A stretch of 21,057 nucleotides of DNA, taken from the NCBI GenBank assembly GCA_002171575.2, contig NHEI02000023.1, forward strand, positions 1 to 21,057, read 5' to 3'. The translations under genes and the position numbers were made by a program. The notes beneath the pieces were generated by a model. That model worked only from the letters and a program-made list of their open reading frames with translations, was not told where the DNA came from and made no database searches. The stretch is from Flavobacteriaceae bacterium TMED81 (GTDB lineage Bacteria > Bacteroidota > Bacteroidia > Flavobacteriales > Flavobacteriaceae). Positions 7,767-15,949 of this stretch are shown one piece after another. The first letter of the stretch is position 1, and every line of letters starts with the position of its first letter.

Positions 7767-9299
7767 ATGTCTGAAACCGACCAGTTTAAAAAAGTGATTG
7801 CCCATGCCAAAGAATATGGCTTCGTCTTTCCGTCGAGCGATATTTATGATGGACTGAGTGCCGTATATGATTATGGGCAACAGGGCGTACTGCTCAAAAA
7901 CAACATTCGTAACTATTGGTGGAAATCCATGGTGCAACTCAACGTGAATATCGTTGGACTAGATGCTGCCATTTTTATGCACCCCACAACTTGGAAAGCG
8001 TCGGGGCACGTCGATGCCTTTAACGACCCGTTGATCGATAACAAAGACTCTAAAAAACGCTATCGTGCCGATGTGTTGATAGAGGACTATATCGCCAAAC
8101 TGGAAGGGAAAATCGAAAAAGAAGTCAACAAAGCGGCCAAGCGTTTTGGGGATGCCTTTGACAAGGAGCAATTTGTATCGACAAATCCTAGCGTGGTTGG
8201 CTACCGAGAAAAGGCAAGCGCAATCAGCGCTCGTATGGCCAAGTCATTGGACGCGGAAGACCTTGCTGACGTCAAAGCACTTATCGAAGAATTGGAAATT
8301 GTATGTCCGTTTTCTGGTTCAAAAAACTGGACGGATGTCAAGCAATTCAACTTGATGTTTGGCACCAAGCTCGGCGCTTCTGCCGATCATGCAACCGACC
8401 TCTACCTACGCCCAGAAACAGCCCAAGGGATTTTTGTAAACTTTTTGAATGTACAAAAATCCGGACGTATGAAAATCCCCTTTGGGATTGCCCAAACCGG
8501 AAAGGCCTTTCGCAACGAAATTGTGGCTCGGCAGTTTATCTTTCGTATGCGGGAGTTTGAGCAAATGGAAATGCAATTTTTCATTCCTCCGGGGACACAA
8601 AAAGAGTGGTATGACCATTGGAAAAAAACCCGCCTCAACTGGCACCTATCTTTGGGAATGGGCGAGGAAAACTATCGATTTCATGACCATGAAAAACTGG
8701 CGCACTATGCCGATGCTGCCTGTGATATTGAGTTTAAATTTCCATTTGGATTCAAAGAACTCGAGGGAATCCACTCTCGAACGGATTTTGACTTGGGCAG
8801 CCATGAAAAGTACGCGGGTAAAAAATTACAATATTTTGACCCGGAGCGCAACGAAAGCTATACGCCCTATGTATTGGAAACCTCAATCGGACTGGATCGC
8901 ATGTTTTTGGCGGTGCTTTCTCATAGCTTGCAAGAAGAACAACTCGAGGACGGGAACTCACGGACGGTATTGCGATTACCCGCAATTTTGGCGCCGACTC
9001 AGGTTGCCATTTTACCCTTGGTGAAAAAGGATGGTTTGCCAGATCTTGCCCGTGATGTGGTTGCAGATTTAAAATGGGATTACTCAACCGCTTATGACGA
9101 GAAAGATGCGGTTGGACGTCGATACCGACGACAAGACGCGCTCGGAACGCCATACTGTGTAACGGTTGATCACCAAACCTTGGAAGACCAAACAGTTACC
9201 CTACGCGAAAGAGATTCCATGGAGCAAATCCGTGTATCGATCAAAGAGTTACCCCAATTGCTGGATGCAAAATTGAATCTCAAGAATTGGTTGATGTAA
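7767..9299 (+). CDS. glyS: Glycine--tRNA ligase (single-chain, dimeric type)
   Basis: This 510-residue class II synthetase charges tRNA-Gly. It is the alpha2 form (eukaryote/Thermus-like), not the alpha2beta2 form with separate glyQ and glyS. Class II motif 2 is in GKAFRNEI and FRMREFEQMEMQFF (about 245-273), with PETAQGIFVNF just before it. Motif 3 is GLDRMFLAVL (about 374-383), followed by the anticodon-binding domain (about 405-510), which includes TVDHQTLEDQTVTLRERDS. Length is typical for Bacteroidota. No other in-frame ATG lies near the N-terminus, so the start is firm. It is monocistronic: divergent from comF and ending 11 bp from a convergent gene. Confidence 0.96.
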   Translation: MSETDQFKKVIAHAKEYGFVFPSSDIYDGLSAVYDYGQQGVLLKNNIRNYWWKSMVQLNVNIVGLDAAIFMHPTTWKASGHVDAFNDPLIDNKDSKKRYRADVLIEDYIAKLEGKIEKEVNKAAKRFGDAFDKEQFVSTNPSVVGYREKASAISARMAKSLDAEDLADVKALIEELEIVCPFSGSKNWTDVKQFNLMFGTKLGASADHATDLYLRPETAQGIFVNFLNVQKSGRMKIPFGIAQTGKAFRNEIVARQFIFRMREFEQMEMQFFIPPGTQKEWYDHWKKTRLNWHLSLGMGEENYRFHDHEKLAHYADAACDIEFKFPFGFKELEGIHSRTDFDLGSHEKYAGKKLQYFDPERNESYTPYVLETSIGLDRMFLAVLSHSLQEEQLEDGNSRTVLRLPAILAPTQVAILPLVKKDGLPDLARDVVADLKWDYSTAYDEKDAVGRRYRRQDALGTPYCVTVDHQTLEDQTVTLRERDSMEQIRVSIKELPQLLDAKLNLKNWLM

Positions 9300-9310
9300 A
9301 ACCCTAAAGA

Positions 9311-9931
9311 TTAGTATCTCTTCCCGATGGAAAACCCCAATCGAAGATGAGCTTCGGGGTTACCGCCCGTTGAACTGTGACTGTCCAAATATCTTCCAAC
9401 TCCGATAAAAGGCTCAAAAGTGTACCCAGATCGGGTAATCCACTTTCGACCGATCGTAGCACCCACTGAAAAGCGAAAGATATTGTCCCGATCATCAAAG
9501 TCATCATAAACGACATCGTAGAAATAGTCATCGTACATGTCTTTAGCAGAGGCAAAAGAACCAAACAACTCCACAAAAAGCCCCTTAGCACCGTAATCTC
9601 TTCGGTTTAAAAAATACAGTCTGTAATAAGGCGAAATCGCAAAACGGCGCTGCACGATATCCGAACTGAGATTGTCAGAAAAATTGATAAATAGCCCTGT
9701 TCCATAGCTGGAATTTTCATCGATAATTCTTTCGTAATAACCATGGAAACCAGGGAGAACAAGCAAGTCAAACAAGTTGACTCTGAACTCGTTGTTTCCA
9801 AAAGTATCTACGGCTTCAAAAGAAGTGTCTTTGACAATTTCAACTTTGATCACCTTTTCCTCTGGCTCCCCTTGAGCAGACAGCGTTGAAAAAAGAAAAA
9901 GACATGCGATTGAAAAGAAAATCGATTTCAT
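9311..9931 (-). CDS. Putative outer-membrane beta-barrel protein (DUF3575-like), paralogue A
   Basis: The protein of 206 residues starts at ATG 9931, which gives a clean signal peptide (MKSIFFSIACLFLFSTLSAQ). The frame stays open upstream to another possible start, but that would bury the signal. Alternating hydrophobic strands, aromatic girdles and a C-terminal tyrosine (LGFSIGKRY) suggest a small beta-barrel of the DUF3575/porin-like kind. A striking acidic-aromatic stretch at 131-149 (DMYDDYFYDVVYDDFDDRD) is probably an extracellular loop. It is a tandem paralogue of the next gene upstream: NEFRVNLFDLLVL here versus NEFQINTFNLLIF there. Function unknown. Confidence 0.72.
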   Translation of the reverse strand: MKSIFFSIACLFLFSTLSAQGEPEEKVIKVEIVKDTSFEAVDTFGNNEFRVNLFDLLVLPGFHGYYERIIDENSSYGTGLFINFSDNLSSDIVQRRFAISPYYRLYFLNRRDYGAKGLFVELFGSFASAKDMYDDYFYDVVYDDFDDRDNIFRFSVGATIGRKWITRSGYTFEPFIGVGRYLDSHSSTGGNPEAHLRLGFSIGKRY

Positions 9932-9951
9932 GATTGGTGTTTGACTTTGTT

Positions 9952-9959
9952 CAAAGATA
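9952..9959 (-). promoter_or_regulatory. -7 promoter element of paralogue A
   Basis: On the minus strand this reads TATCTTTG, an exact TAnnTTTG match ending 20 bp before the ATG at 9931. No good -33 TTTG is seen at the expected spacing. If active, the gene is transcribed independently of the broken paralogue upstream. Confidence 0.45.
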
Positions 9960-9997
9960 TAAATTGTGTTCGTATTGGTTTTAACAGCGTGCACCCA

Positions 9998-10595
9998 CTA
10001 CCAACGCCTGCCCAATGAGATGCCTACTTTTGGTGTGACGCCAGGGCCGTGGGATGTCAAAAAATTTCGGGCAATCCCTCCAAATACGGAAACTGAAAAA
10101 TTTCGTCTCGTCAGGAACTTCGCCCCAACAGCAAAGCCAATTCCCAGTTCGGTAAAGGGCTTTAACTTATAGCCAGAATAGTAATCATCAATATAGATAC
10201 AGTCATGACAACTCGTGTCACTCAATGAATAATAATCATAATGTCCTTTGGAAAACATCATAAAACTTTCGACAAAAAAGCCAGCATAAGGTTTGTTCCC
10301 AAAATAAATCCGGTAAAACGGACTTAGTATAAAACCCTCATAATAATAAGGCTTTTCATAATCGCCCAACCGGTCTGTGCCATCCAAGGAAATCAGCATA
10401 CTCACGCCAAGACTCGATTCGTCATTGATGATATGTTCATAGCTCACGTCTAATGCACTAAATATCAGTAGATTGAAAGTATTGATTTGAAATTCATTTT
10501 TTTGGAGAATCATCTGTATACTCTCCATAACTGGTTTGAGAAAAACCAAATGAGGTAAGGAATAAAGCGAGGATTGTAAAGCAAGTTGTTTTCAT
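9998..10595 (-). pseudogene. Putative outer-membrane beta-barrel, paralogue B, frameshifted in an A7 run
   Basis: From ATG 10595 the frame encodes a good signal peptide (MKTTCFTILALFLTSFGFSQ) and continues TSYGEYTDDSPKK before a TGA at codon 34. The rest of the protein continues in the +1 frame down to 9998. The shift sits in seven A residues (plus-strand T7 at 10497-10503). With six A residues the product reads SPKNEFQINTFNLL, matching NNEFRVNLFDLL of paralogue A, and would be 198 residues, near its 206. The remaining barrel is intact and ends GISLGRRW. Its variable loop, YDYYSLSDTSCHDCIYIDDY, is Tyr/Asp-rich and has a CxxC pair. A start at ATG 10549 would give a protein without a signal peptide. 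The lesion is a real mutation, slippage-based switching or a homopolymer sequencing error. Confidence 0.75.
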
Positions 10596-10661
10596 AATCT
10601 AAGATTTAGGTTTTTTAAATTGCCTTAATAATTGTGCCAGTAGTTTTTTATTTTAGCAAGC

Positions 10662-11432
10662 ATGAAGATTATCTCCTATAACGTTAATGGTATTCGCGCA
10701 GCACTGCGCAAAGATTTTTTAGCTTGGCTACAAGCAGCTTCCCCCGATGTGCTTTGCTTACAAGAAATCAAAGCCACCCCCGATCAATTTGACCCAAGCG
10801 TGTTTAAAGAACTGGGGTATCACCACAACTTTTGGTATCCCGCCCAAAAAAAGGGATATAGTGGCGTGGCGGTATTGTGCAAACACGAGCCAAACAAGGT
10901 AGTCTATGGCACCGGCATCGACTATATGGACAACGAAGGGCGCAACCTCCGTGTCGATTTCGACGGGGTATCGGTCATGAGCTTATATCTCCCTTCGGGA
11001 ACCAATCCCGAGCGTTTGGCGTTTAAGTTTACCTATATGGATGATTTTCAGACCTATATCAATGAACTGAAAAACGAATATCCCAATTTGGTGATTTGCG
11101 GAGATTATAATATCTGCCACGAAGCCATCGACATCCATGACCCCGTGCGCAATGCCAAGGTTTCTGGGTTTTTACCCAAAGAACGCGCTTGGCTAGATGG
11201 ATTTATCAAACAGGGCTTTACCGACTCCTTCCGTCATCTCAACGAAGACCCTCACCACTATAGCTGGTGGAGCTACCGTGCCAATGCTCGTGCCAATAAT
11301 AAGGGCTGGCGTATCGACTATGCTATGGTGTCCGAACCCCTGACCAAACACATAGAAAGAGCGTTTATCTTGCCCCAAGCTGTCCATTCTGACCACTGTC
11401 CTGTTGGCGTCACTTTGAATATGGATTTATGA
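10662..11432 (+). CDS. xth: Exodeoxyribonuclease III
   Basis: A 256-residue AP endonuclease / 3'-5' exonuclease of the ExoIII branch, acting in base-excision repair. Catalytic residues are all seen: N7 (SYNVNG), E35 (LCLQEIK), Y109 (SLYLPSG), D148 and N150 (ICGDYNICH), D219 (WRIDYAMVS), D244 and H245 (HSDHCPVG). Length is a little under E. coli Xth (268). It overlaps the next gene by 4 nt (ATGA), so the two are translationally coupled. TATTTTAG, one mismatch from the -7 consensus, lies at 10649-10656, 5 bp before the ATG; promoter function is uncertain. Confidence 0.95.
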   Translation: MKIISYNVNGIRAALRKDFLAWLQAASPDVLCLQEIKATPDQFDPSVFKELGYHHNFWYPAQKKGYSGVAVLCKHEPNKVVYGTGIDYMDNEGRNLRVDFDGVSVMSLYLPSGTNPERLAFKFTYMDDFQTYINELKNEYPNLVICGDYNICHEAIDIHDPVRNAKVSGFLPKERAWLDGFIKQGFTDSFRHLNEDPHHYSWWSYRANARANNKGWRIDYAMVSEPLTKHIERAFILPQAVHSDHCPVGVTLNMDL

Positions 11433-12466
11433 AATACACCACTTTACCTCAATCGGACGTCCGTGTGAGTAAAATCTGTTTAGGCACCATGACTTGGGGC
11501 AATCAAAACTCCCAAGCGGAGGGTTTTGAACAGATGGATTATTCTCTCGAAAAAGGGATCAATTTTTTTGATACAGCAGAGTTATACCCAGTACCTGCAA
11601 GCGCCGACACATACGCTGAAACGGAGCGCATCATTGGCAATTGGTTTGCCTCTCGAAACAATCGGGAACAAGTGGTTTTGGCCACCAAAATCGCAGGGCC
11701 AGGGGCCTATACCGCTCATATCCGAACCACAGGGTTTTCTCCCGATAGTATCCAACAGGCCTTAGACGGGAGCTTGCAACGACTTCAAACGGATTATATC
11801 GATTTATACCAGTTGCATTGGCCAGAAAGAAACTCCAACTTTTTTGGTTCTCTCGGCTATAAACCAGACGAAAATGAAGAATGGGAAGACAACTTTCGTG
11901 AGATTTTAGAAACCCTCGACGATTGCATCAAAGTGGGTAAAATCAGACATATCGGGCTGTCCAATGAGTCTCCATGGGGAGCGATGAAGTACCTCGCCCT
12001 TTCTGAATTTGCAAACCTACCTCGTATGAAAACGATTCAAAACCCATACTCTCTTCTCAATCGAAAGTTTGAAGTCGGCAATGCCGAAGTTGCTCATCGT
12101 GAGCAGTTGGGGCTATTGGCCTATTCGCCCATGGCTTTTGGGATTTTGTCGGGAAAGTATCGCGACGGCAAACTTCCCGAAAATAGCCGCCTTCAACTTT
12201 TTCCCAGAATGGCACGATACAACAGTGAGGAGTCTCTTCAAGCGACGGAGCTTTATGCTGGCATTGCTGACAAGCACGGCTTGTCTTTGGCACAAATGTC
12301 ATTGGCTTTTGTGACCGACCAACCCTTTGTGACTTCCAATATCATTGGGGCGACAACCATGACGCAACTGCGAGAAAATATCGATTCGGCAGCACTGACT
12401 TTATCAGAAGAAATTCTAGATGAAATTGACGCAGTGCACAAGCAATTTTCTAATCCGGCGCCTTAA
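11429..12466 (+). CDS. tas: Tas-like NADP(H)-dependent aldo/keto reductase
   Basis: A 345-residue AKR-superfamily TIM barrel. The catalytic tetrad is D48 and Y53 (FFDTAELYPVP), K87 (LATKIAGP) and H130 (YQLHWPER). E. coli Tas (346 residues) is recalled to share the ELYPVP-like turn, the IQNPYSLLNR-FEVG segment, ATTM-QL-NI near the end, and the closing AVH....PAP; all have counterparts here (AVHKQFSNPAP). The substrate is unknown. It is coupled to xth by ATGA overlap and convergent with higA, 24 bp away. Confidence 0.88.
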   Translation: MKYTTLPQSDVRVSKICLGTMTWGNQNSQAEGFEQMDYSLEKGINFFDTAELYPVPASADTYAETERIIGNWFASRNNREQVVLATKIAGPGAYTAHIRTTGFSPDSIQQALDGSLQRLQTDYIDLYQLHWPERNSNFFGSLGYKPDENEEWEDNFREILETLDDCIKVGKIRHIGLSNESPWGAMKYLALSEFANLPRMKTIQNPYSLLNRKFEVGNAEVAHREQLGLLAYSPMAFGILSGKYRDGKLPENSRLQLFPRMARYNSEESLQATELYAGIADKHGLSLAQMSLAFVTDQPFVTSNIIGATTMTQLRENIDSAALTLSEEILDEIDAVHKQFSNPAP

Positions 12467-12490
12467 ATATTAAATCATACAAATGGCGGA

Positions 12491-12853
12491 CTAAACGCCG
12501 AGCACGATGGCGGGTTCAATGTCAAGTTGCTGGCTAATTTTTCGAGCGACTTGTAAGGTGGGTTCACTTTTCCCTGTCAGGTATTCACTAACTCTAGAAG
12601 TACTCACACCCAAAAGTTCCGAAAGACCTTTTTGATTGAGCCCAAGTTCTGCCATGCGTAATTTCATAACATCGGCGAGTAGCGGTTGTTTTACAGGAAA
12701 GTTTTGCTCTTCGTAATTGGCGACAAGGTCAGACAATACGTTGAGCTCGATATGCCCTTTGGCATGCTGATTTTCGATGTTTTTGGGATTTTGCAAAAGT
12801 TCTTCGATACGCTCTAAAAGCGTTTGGTATTGTTGCTCTGTTTGGATCATCAT
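12491..12853 (-). CDS. higA: HigA-type antitoxin (XRE-family HTH)
   Basis: A 120-residue HTH protein. Residues about 63-118 form an XRE domain: MKLRMAELGLNQKGLSELL, then GVSTSRVSEYLTGKSEP as recognition helix and turn, ending in DIEPAIVLG. The N-terminal about 60 residues are helical and charged and likely bind the toxin. The start ATG overlaps the higB stop as TAATG, so translation is coupled. The order (toxin first, antitoxin second) is the hallmark of higBA and opposite to most type II pairs. The protein probably represses its own promoter at the site upstream of higB. Confidence 0.88.
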   Translation of the reverse strand: MMIQTEQQYQTLLERIEELLQNPKNIENQHAKGHIELNVLSDLVANYEEQNFPVKQPLLADVMKLRMAELGLNQKGLSELLGVSTSRVSEYLTGKSEPTLQVARKISQQLDIEPAIVLGV

Positions 12854-13149
12854 TATCTTGTTTTGATGTTGTCAATTTTGTCATATTCGGCGTGGGTGCC
12901 TATAAAACGGATGTATGCTTTTTGCGCAGCAAACGAGATGATGGCAACCAATCGATAATCATATCCTTTGATGTTAAACACATATCTGTGATTTCCCACA
13001 TAATCCACACCTGTAAAACTTTGTTGCAAGTCATTGAGGTGCTGCCAGTTTTTTGCCCGGAGCGTATGATACCAAACTTGCAAAGGCGTTTCTGCATCTG
13101 CGTGTTTTGCCACAAACTCCCGGATTCGTTTGTAGGTTACGATTCGCAT
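12853..13149 (-). CDS. higB: HigB-type mRNA interferase toxin
   Basis: A 98-residue RelE-superfamily toxin. The signature of the HigB_toxin family is clear: RIVTYKRIREFVAKHADAE, LQVWYHTLRAKNW, GNHRYVFNIKGYDYRLVA and the C-terminal RFIGTHAEYDKID. Known HigB toxins cut mRNA on the ribosome, and HigA neutralises them. The ORF is intact with no truncation, so the module looks functional. It is the first gene of the pair, preceded by a consensus -7 element and a small palindrome. Confidence 0.92.
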   Translation of the reverse strand: MRIVTYKRIREFVAKHADAETPLQVWYHTLRAKNWQHLNDLQQSFTGVDYVGNHRYVFNIKGYDYRLVAIISFAAQKAYIRFIGTHAEYDKIDNIKTR

Positions 13150-13167
13150 CGTTTGGTCTTATCAATG

Positions 13168-13192
13168 CAAAAATACATAAATTTTGATATGT
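13168..13192 (-). promoter_or_regulatory. higBA promoter with possible HigA operator
   Basis: On the minus strand TATTTTTG (13168-13175) fits the TAnnTTTG -7 consensus and ends 18 bp before the higB ATG. It directly abuts an inverted repeat, ACATA-N8-TATGT (13175-13192), placed where a bound repressor would block the polymerase. No clear -33 element. Autoregulation by HigA is typical of the family; this specific site is inference. Confidence 0.45.
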
Positions 13193-13212
13193 AAAATAAA
13201 ATCTTGAAAAAC

Positions 13213-13258
13213 AAAATTATATATTTTAAAAATTACAGTTGGGAAAGCGTATTCGCTT
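13213..13258 (-). terminator. Possible weak terminator after radA
   Basis: Reading the minus strand, AAGCG-AATA-CGCTT (13258-13245) forms a perfect 5-bp stem with a 4-nt loop overlapping the radA stop codon. About 12 nt later comes an AT-rich run (TAATTTTTAAAATATATAA), which includes another small palindrome, AAAAT-N5-ATTTT at 13213-13227. The stem is short and not followed at once by U residues, so intrinsic termination is uncertain. Confidence 0.3.
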
Positions 13259-14603
13259 AAAACAACAACTCCACCAATCCATGGATATTGTCGAGTGCAA
13301 TTACTTTGAGCTTGGAGGTGGGGAGTTTGCTTTTTTGCGCGACGACTAGGGTTGTAAAACCGAGTTTTTCGGCCTCTTGAATGCGTTGCTCCACACGAGG
13401 GACGTTGCGCAGTTCGCCAGAGAGCCCAACTTCAGCAGCAAAGCAATATTTTTCGGGGATAACCACGTCCAAGCTACTTGATAATATGGCAGCAGCCACT
13501 GCCAAATCGAGAGCGGGATCTTCAATGCGAATACCACCTGCGAGGTTGAGAAATACATCTTTAGCGCCGAGCTTAAACCCTGCACGTTTTTCCAAAACCG
13601 CCAACAACATATTGAGTCGTTTGACATTAAAGCCTGTACTGCTTCGCTGTGGGGTGCCATAGACCGCCGAACTCACCAAGGCCTGACACTCAATCAGCAT
13701 GGGGCGCATGCCTTCTAAGGTAGCTGCAATGGCATGCCCACTCAAATTGCTACTACTGCTTGAAATCAAAAGTTCACTGGGATTTTCGACGATGCGCAAA
13801 CCTTTGGATTCCATTTCATAAATCCCCAATTCTGCTGTGGAGCCAAAGCGGTTTTTGGGGGTGCGCAAGATGCGATACAGATAATTTCGATCTCCCTCGA
13901 AATGCAAGACCACATCTACCATGTGTTCTAGGATTTTAGGACCGGCTATCATCCCATCTTTGGTGATATGCCCAACCACCAAAACAGGGATATGCATTTG
14001 TTTGGCAAATCGTTGCAATGCGGAGGTGCACTCACGAACTTGTGACACACTGCCTGCACCACTATCGATCAGATCGGTTTGGAGGGTTTGTATCGAATCG
14101 ACAATAAGGAGTTTGGGTTTGAGTGTGTTGGCTTGGGTGAGGATTTGCTCTACATTGGTTTCGTTGAGCAAAAAGCACTCCGAATTCCCATTCTTCATTC
14201 GGTTACTTCTCAACTTGATTTGCGTTAAACTCTCTTCTCCAGAGACATAAAGTGTGGGGTAGTTGACCTGCAGAGCGAGCTGTAGCAGTAGGGTGGACTT
14301 GCCAACCCCTGGTTCTCCCGCCAACAAGACCAATGAGCCTGGAACGACGCCACCGCCCAAAACCCGATCCAATTCGGCATCGCCTGTGGCCAGACGCGCT
14401 TGCTGACTTTCAGAAACTTCCGCAAGGGGGACTGGCACGCTAACTTGTGAGTCGGTAGGCGCTTGCCAAGCTTCGGTCTTTGGTTTTTGCAGCACTTCTT
14501 CGACGATGGTATTCCATTCCTTACAGGCATGACATTGCCCTTGCCACTTACTGTACTGCGTACCACAATGTTTACAAAAAAAAGCGGTTTTTACTTTTGC
14601 CAT
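13257..14603 (-). CDS. radA: DNA repair protein RadA (Sms)
   Basis: A 448-residue DnaB-like/RecA-like ATPase that drives branch migration in recombination repair and transformation. The N-terminal zinc finger is C10, C13, C24, C27 (FFCKHCG...QCHACKEW). Walker A is GEPGVGKST (96-104), Walker B is LLIVDS (165-170), and the RadA-specific KNRFGS is at 250-255. A Lon-like C-terminal domain (about 275-448) includes DPALDLAVAAAILSS. ATG 14603 is chosen because it places the zinc finger at the usual position; a 36-residue upstream extension in the same frame has no family match and overlaps the flippase gene. It is last in the panC-panD-flippase-radA cluster, 17 bp after the flippase stop. Confidence 0.95.
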   Translation of the reverse strand: MAKVKTAFFCKHCGTQYSKWQGQCHACKEWNTIVEEVLQKPKTEAWQAPTDSQVSVPVPLAEVSESQQARLATGDAELDRVLGGGVVPGSLVLLAGEPGVGKSTLLLQLALQVNYPTLYVSGEESLTQIKLRSNRMKNGNSECFLLNETNVEQILTQANTLKPKLLIVDSIQTLQTDLIDSGAGSVSQVRECTSALQRFAKQMHIPVLVVGHITKDGMIAGPKILEHMVDVVLHFEGDRNYLYRILRTPKNRFGSTAELGIYEMESKGLRIVENPSELLISSSSSNLSGHAIAATLEGMRPMLIECQALVSSAVYGTPQRSSTGFNVKRLNMLLAVLEKRAGFKLGAKDVFLNLAGGIRIEDPALDLAVAAAILSSSLDVVIPEKYCFAAEVGLSGELRNVPRVEQRIQEAEKLGFTTLVVAQKSKLPTSKLKVIALDNIHGLVELLF

Positions 14604-14620
14604 CTTCTCCCGAAAGATAC

Positions 14621-15583
14621 TTATTTTTTTCTGTTGAAAACAGGGAGGAATACAAAAGATAAACCACCAAATAGAAGAATCATAAGCGTCTGCGTAGACC
14701 AAGCAATCCACCCATAGGCCAGAGCCATTTCATAGGACATGCCATAGTGGCTAAGCACCGCCGCAACGGCTAGGGGATACAATCCAATACCACCGTTCGT
14801 AACGGCTATAGAAAGTCCTCCTGCGACAAACCCAATTAATGCAACTTGGGGGCTGAGTAGCGCCGTTTCAGGCAAGGAAAATTGAATCGCCCAAAACATC
14901 AGGACATACATCAGCCAGATAAAGAGAGTATGTGCCCAAAACGCAAATGCATTCGGAATAGAACGTATGGAGACAATCCCTTGAACGATATTGAGAAAAA
15001 AGTCTTTGATTCGAGCGAGATATGGGAATCGTTTGGTATTGATCAGAAAGGGAAACGTCATGATCGCCACCACCAATCCAATAAAAATCCCAAAGCTGAC
15101 AAGGAGAACCTTTGAGCCGCCAAGTTGTTCATGTACCCAATCACCACCCATATACATGGCTGAAAAAACCAGCAACATCATCATCACAAGATCAATAACT
15201 CGTTCACTAATCACGGTTCCCAATCCCTTGGAAAAGGGAATTTTTTCATAGGCCGAAATAACCGTAACCCGAAGAACATCGCCAGATCGGGGGATGCCAA
15301 GGTTGGATAGATAATTGACCAAAACGGCACCAGTTAGGTTGATAAAGCTCGGGTTGTAGCCCAAGGGATTGAGTAGAAATTTCCAGCGGTATGCACGTGA
15401 GATATGGCTTAGTGCTCCAAAGATTATCGAAATCAGTATCGGTATGGGATGAGCTTGTTCAATATAGGACCAAATCAGTGTGCGTTGATCGGCAGTAATT
15501 GTGCTGAGGGAATAATAAATTAGGAAAACCCCGAGGCCAAGTGGAATCAGGTTGCGTAAGGCGGAAATAAAAGATTTTGACAA
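14621..15583 (-). CDS. Flippase-like membrane protein (lysylphosphatidylglycerol synthase TM domain, UPF0104)
   Basis: A 320-residue polytopic protein with about seven or eight hydrophobic helices. It belongs to the LPG_synthase_TM/AglD/YbhN family: early HISRAYRWKFLLNPLGY and NYLSNLGIPRSGDVLRV (the helix with conserved GxxR-GE/D-like residues), and ISERVIDLVMMMLLV further on. There is no C-terminal aminoacyltransferase domain, so it is unlikely to make lysyl-PG; lipid transport is only suspected for such stand-alone domains. The start is TTG 15583, two bases after the panD stop; no ATG precedes the first helix in frame. Tight spacing implies cotranscription and perhaps reinitiation after panD. 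Confidence 0.85.
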   Translation of the reverse strand: MSKSFISALRNLIPLGLGVFLIYYSLSTITADQRTLIWSYIEQAHPIPILISIIFGALSHISRAYRWKFLLNPLGYNPSFINLTGAVLVNYLSNLGIPRSGDVLRVTVISAYEKIPFSKGLGTVISERVIDLVMMMLLVFSAMYMGGDWVHEQLGGSKVLLVSFGIFIGLVVAIMTFPFLINTKRFPYLARIKDFFLNIVQGIVSIRSIPNAFAFWAHTLFIWLMYVLMFWAIQFSLPETALLSPQVALIGFVAGGLSIAVTNGGIGLYPLAVAAVLSHYGMSYEMALAYGWIAWSTQTLMILLFGGLSFVFLPVFNRKK

Positions 15584-15585
15584 AA

Positions 15586-15936
15586 CTAACGTAGTGTGTT
15601 GGTCTGGGTATCGGGAAAGATAATATTGGGCTGAAAGCTTTTGGCTTGTTCAGGGGTCATTTGCGCATAGCTGATAATGATGACAATATCCCCTTTTTGT
15701 ACCTTTCGGGCTGCAGGACCATTGAGAGTGATTTCTCCACTATCCTTCGCACCTTGAATCACATAGGTTTCCAAACGCTCGCCATTGTTGATGTTAACGA
15801 CCTGTACTTTCTCACCAGCGACCAAATTTGCCGCATCCATCAACACAGGGTCGATGGTGATGCTTCCGACATAGTCCAGTTCAGCGCCAGTGACGGTGAC
15901 ACGATGAATTTTGGATTTGAGTACTTCGATTGTCAT
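15586..15936 (-). CDS. panD: Aspartate 1-decarboxylase
   Basis: A 116-residue pyruvoyl enzyme making beta-alanine from L-aspartate for pantothenate synthesis. The self-cleavage site is G24-S25 in ELDYVGSITID; the new N-terminal serine becomes the pyruvoyl group. Active-site residues K9, H11, R54, T57 and Y58 match E. coli PanD numbering as I recall it. ATG 15936 is chosen over an upstream in-frame start (15972) because it gives the canonical N-terminus MTIEVLKSKIHRVTVT. It lies 13 bp after panC, whose product uses its beta-alanine, and ends in TAG. Confidence 0.95.
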   Translation of the reverse strand: MTIEVLKSKIHRVTVTGAELDYVGSITIDPVLMDAANLVAGEKVQVVNINNGERLETYVIQGAKDSGEITLNGPAARKVQKGDIVIIISYAQMTPEQAKSFQPNIIFPDTQTNTLR

Positions 15937-15949
15937 GGCGCAAATATAC

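Noticed and set aside
9932..9994. N-terminal extension of barrel paralogue A
   Set aside because: It would bury the signal peptide and lies over the predicted promoter; ATG 9931 is the natural start.
14604..14711. Upstream extension of radA by 36 codons
   Set aside because: It overlaps the flippase gene, has no family match, and the internal ATG at 14603 gives the canonical RadA N-terminus with the zinc finger at residue 10.
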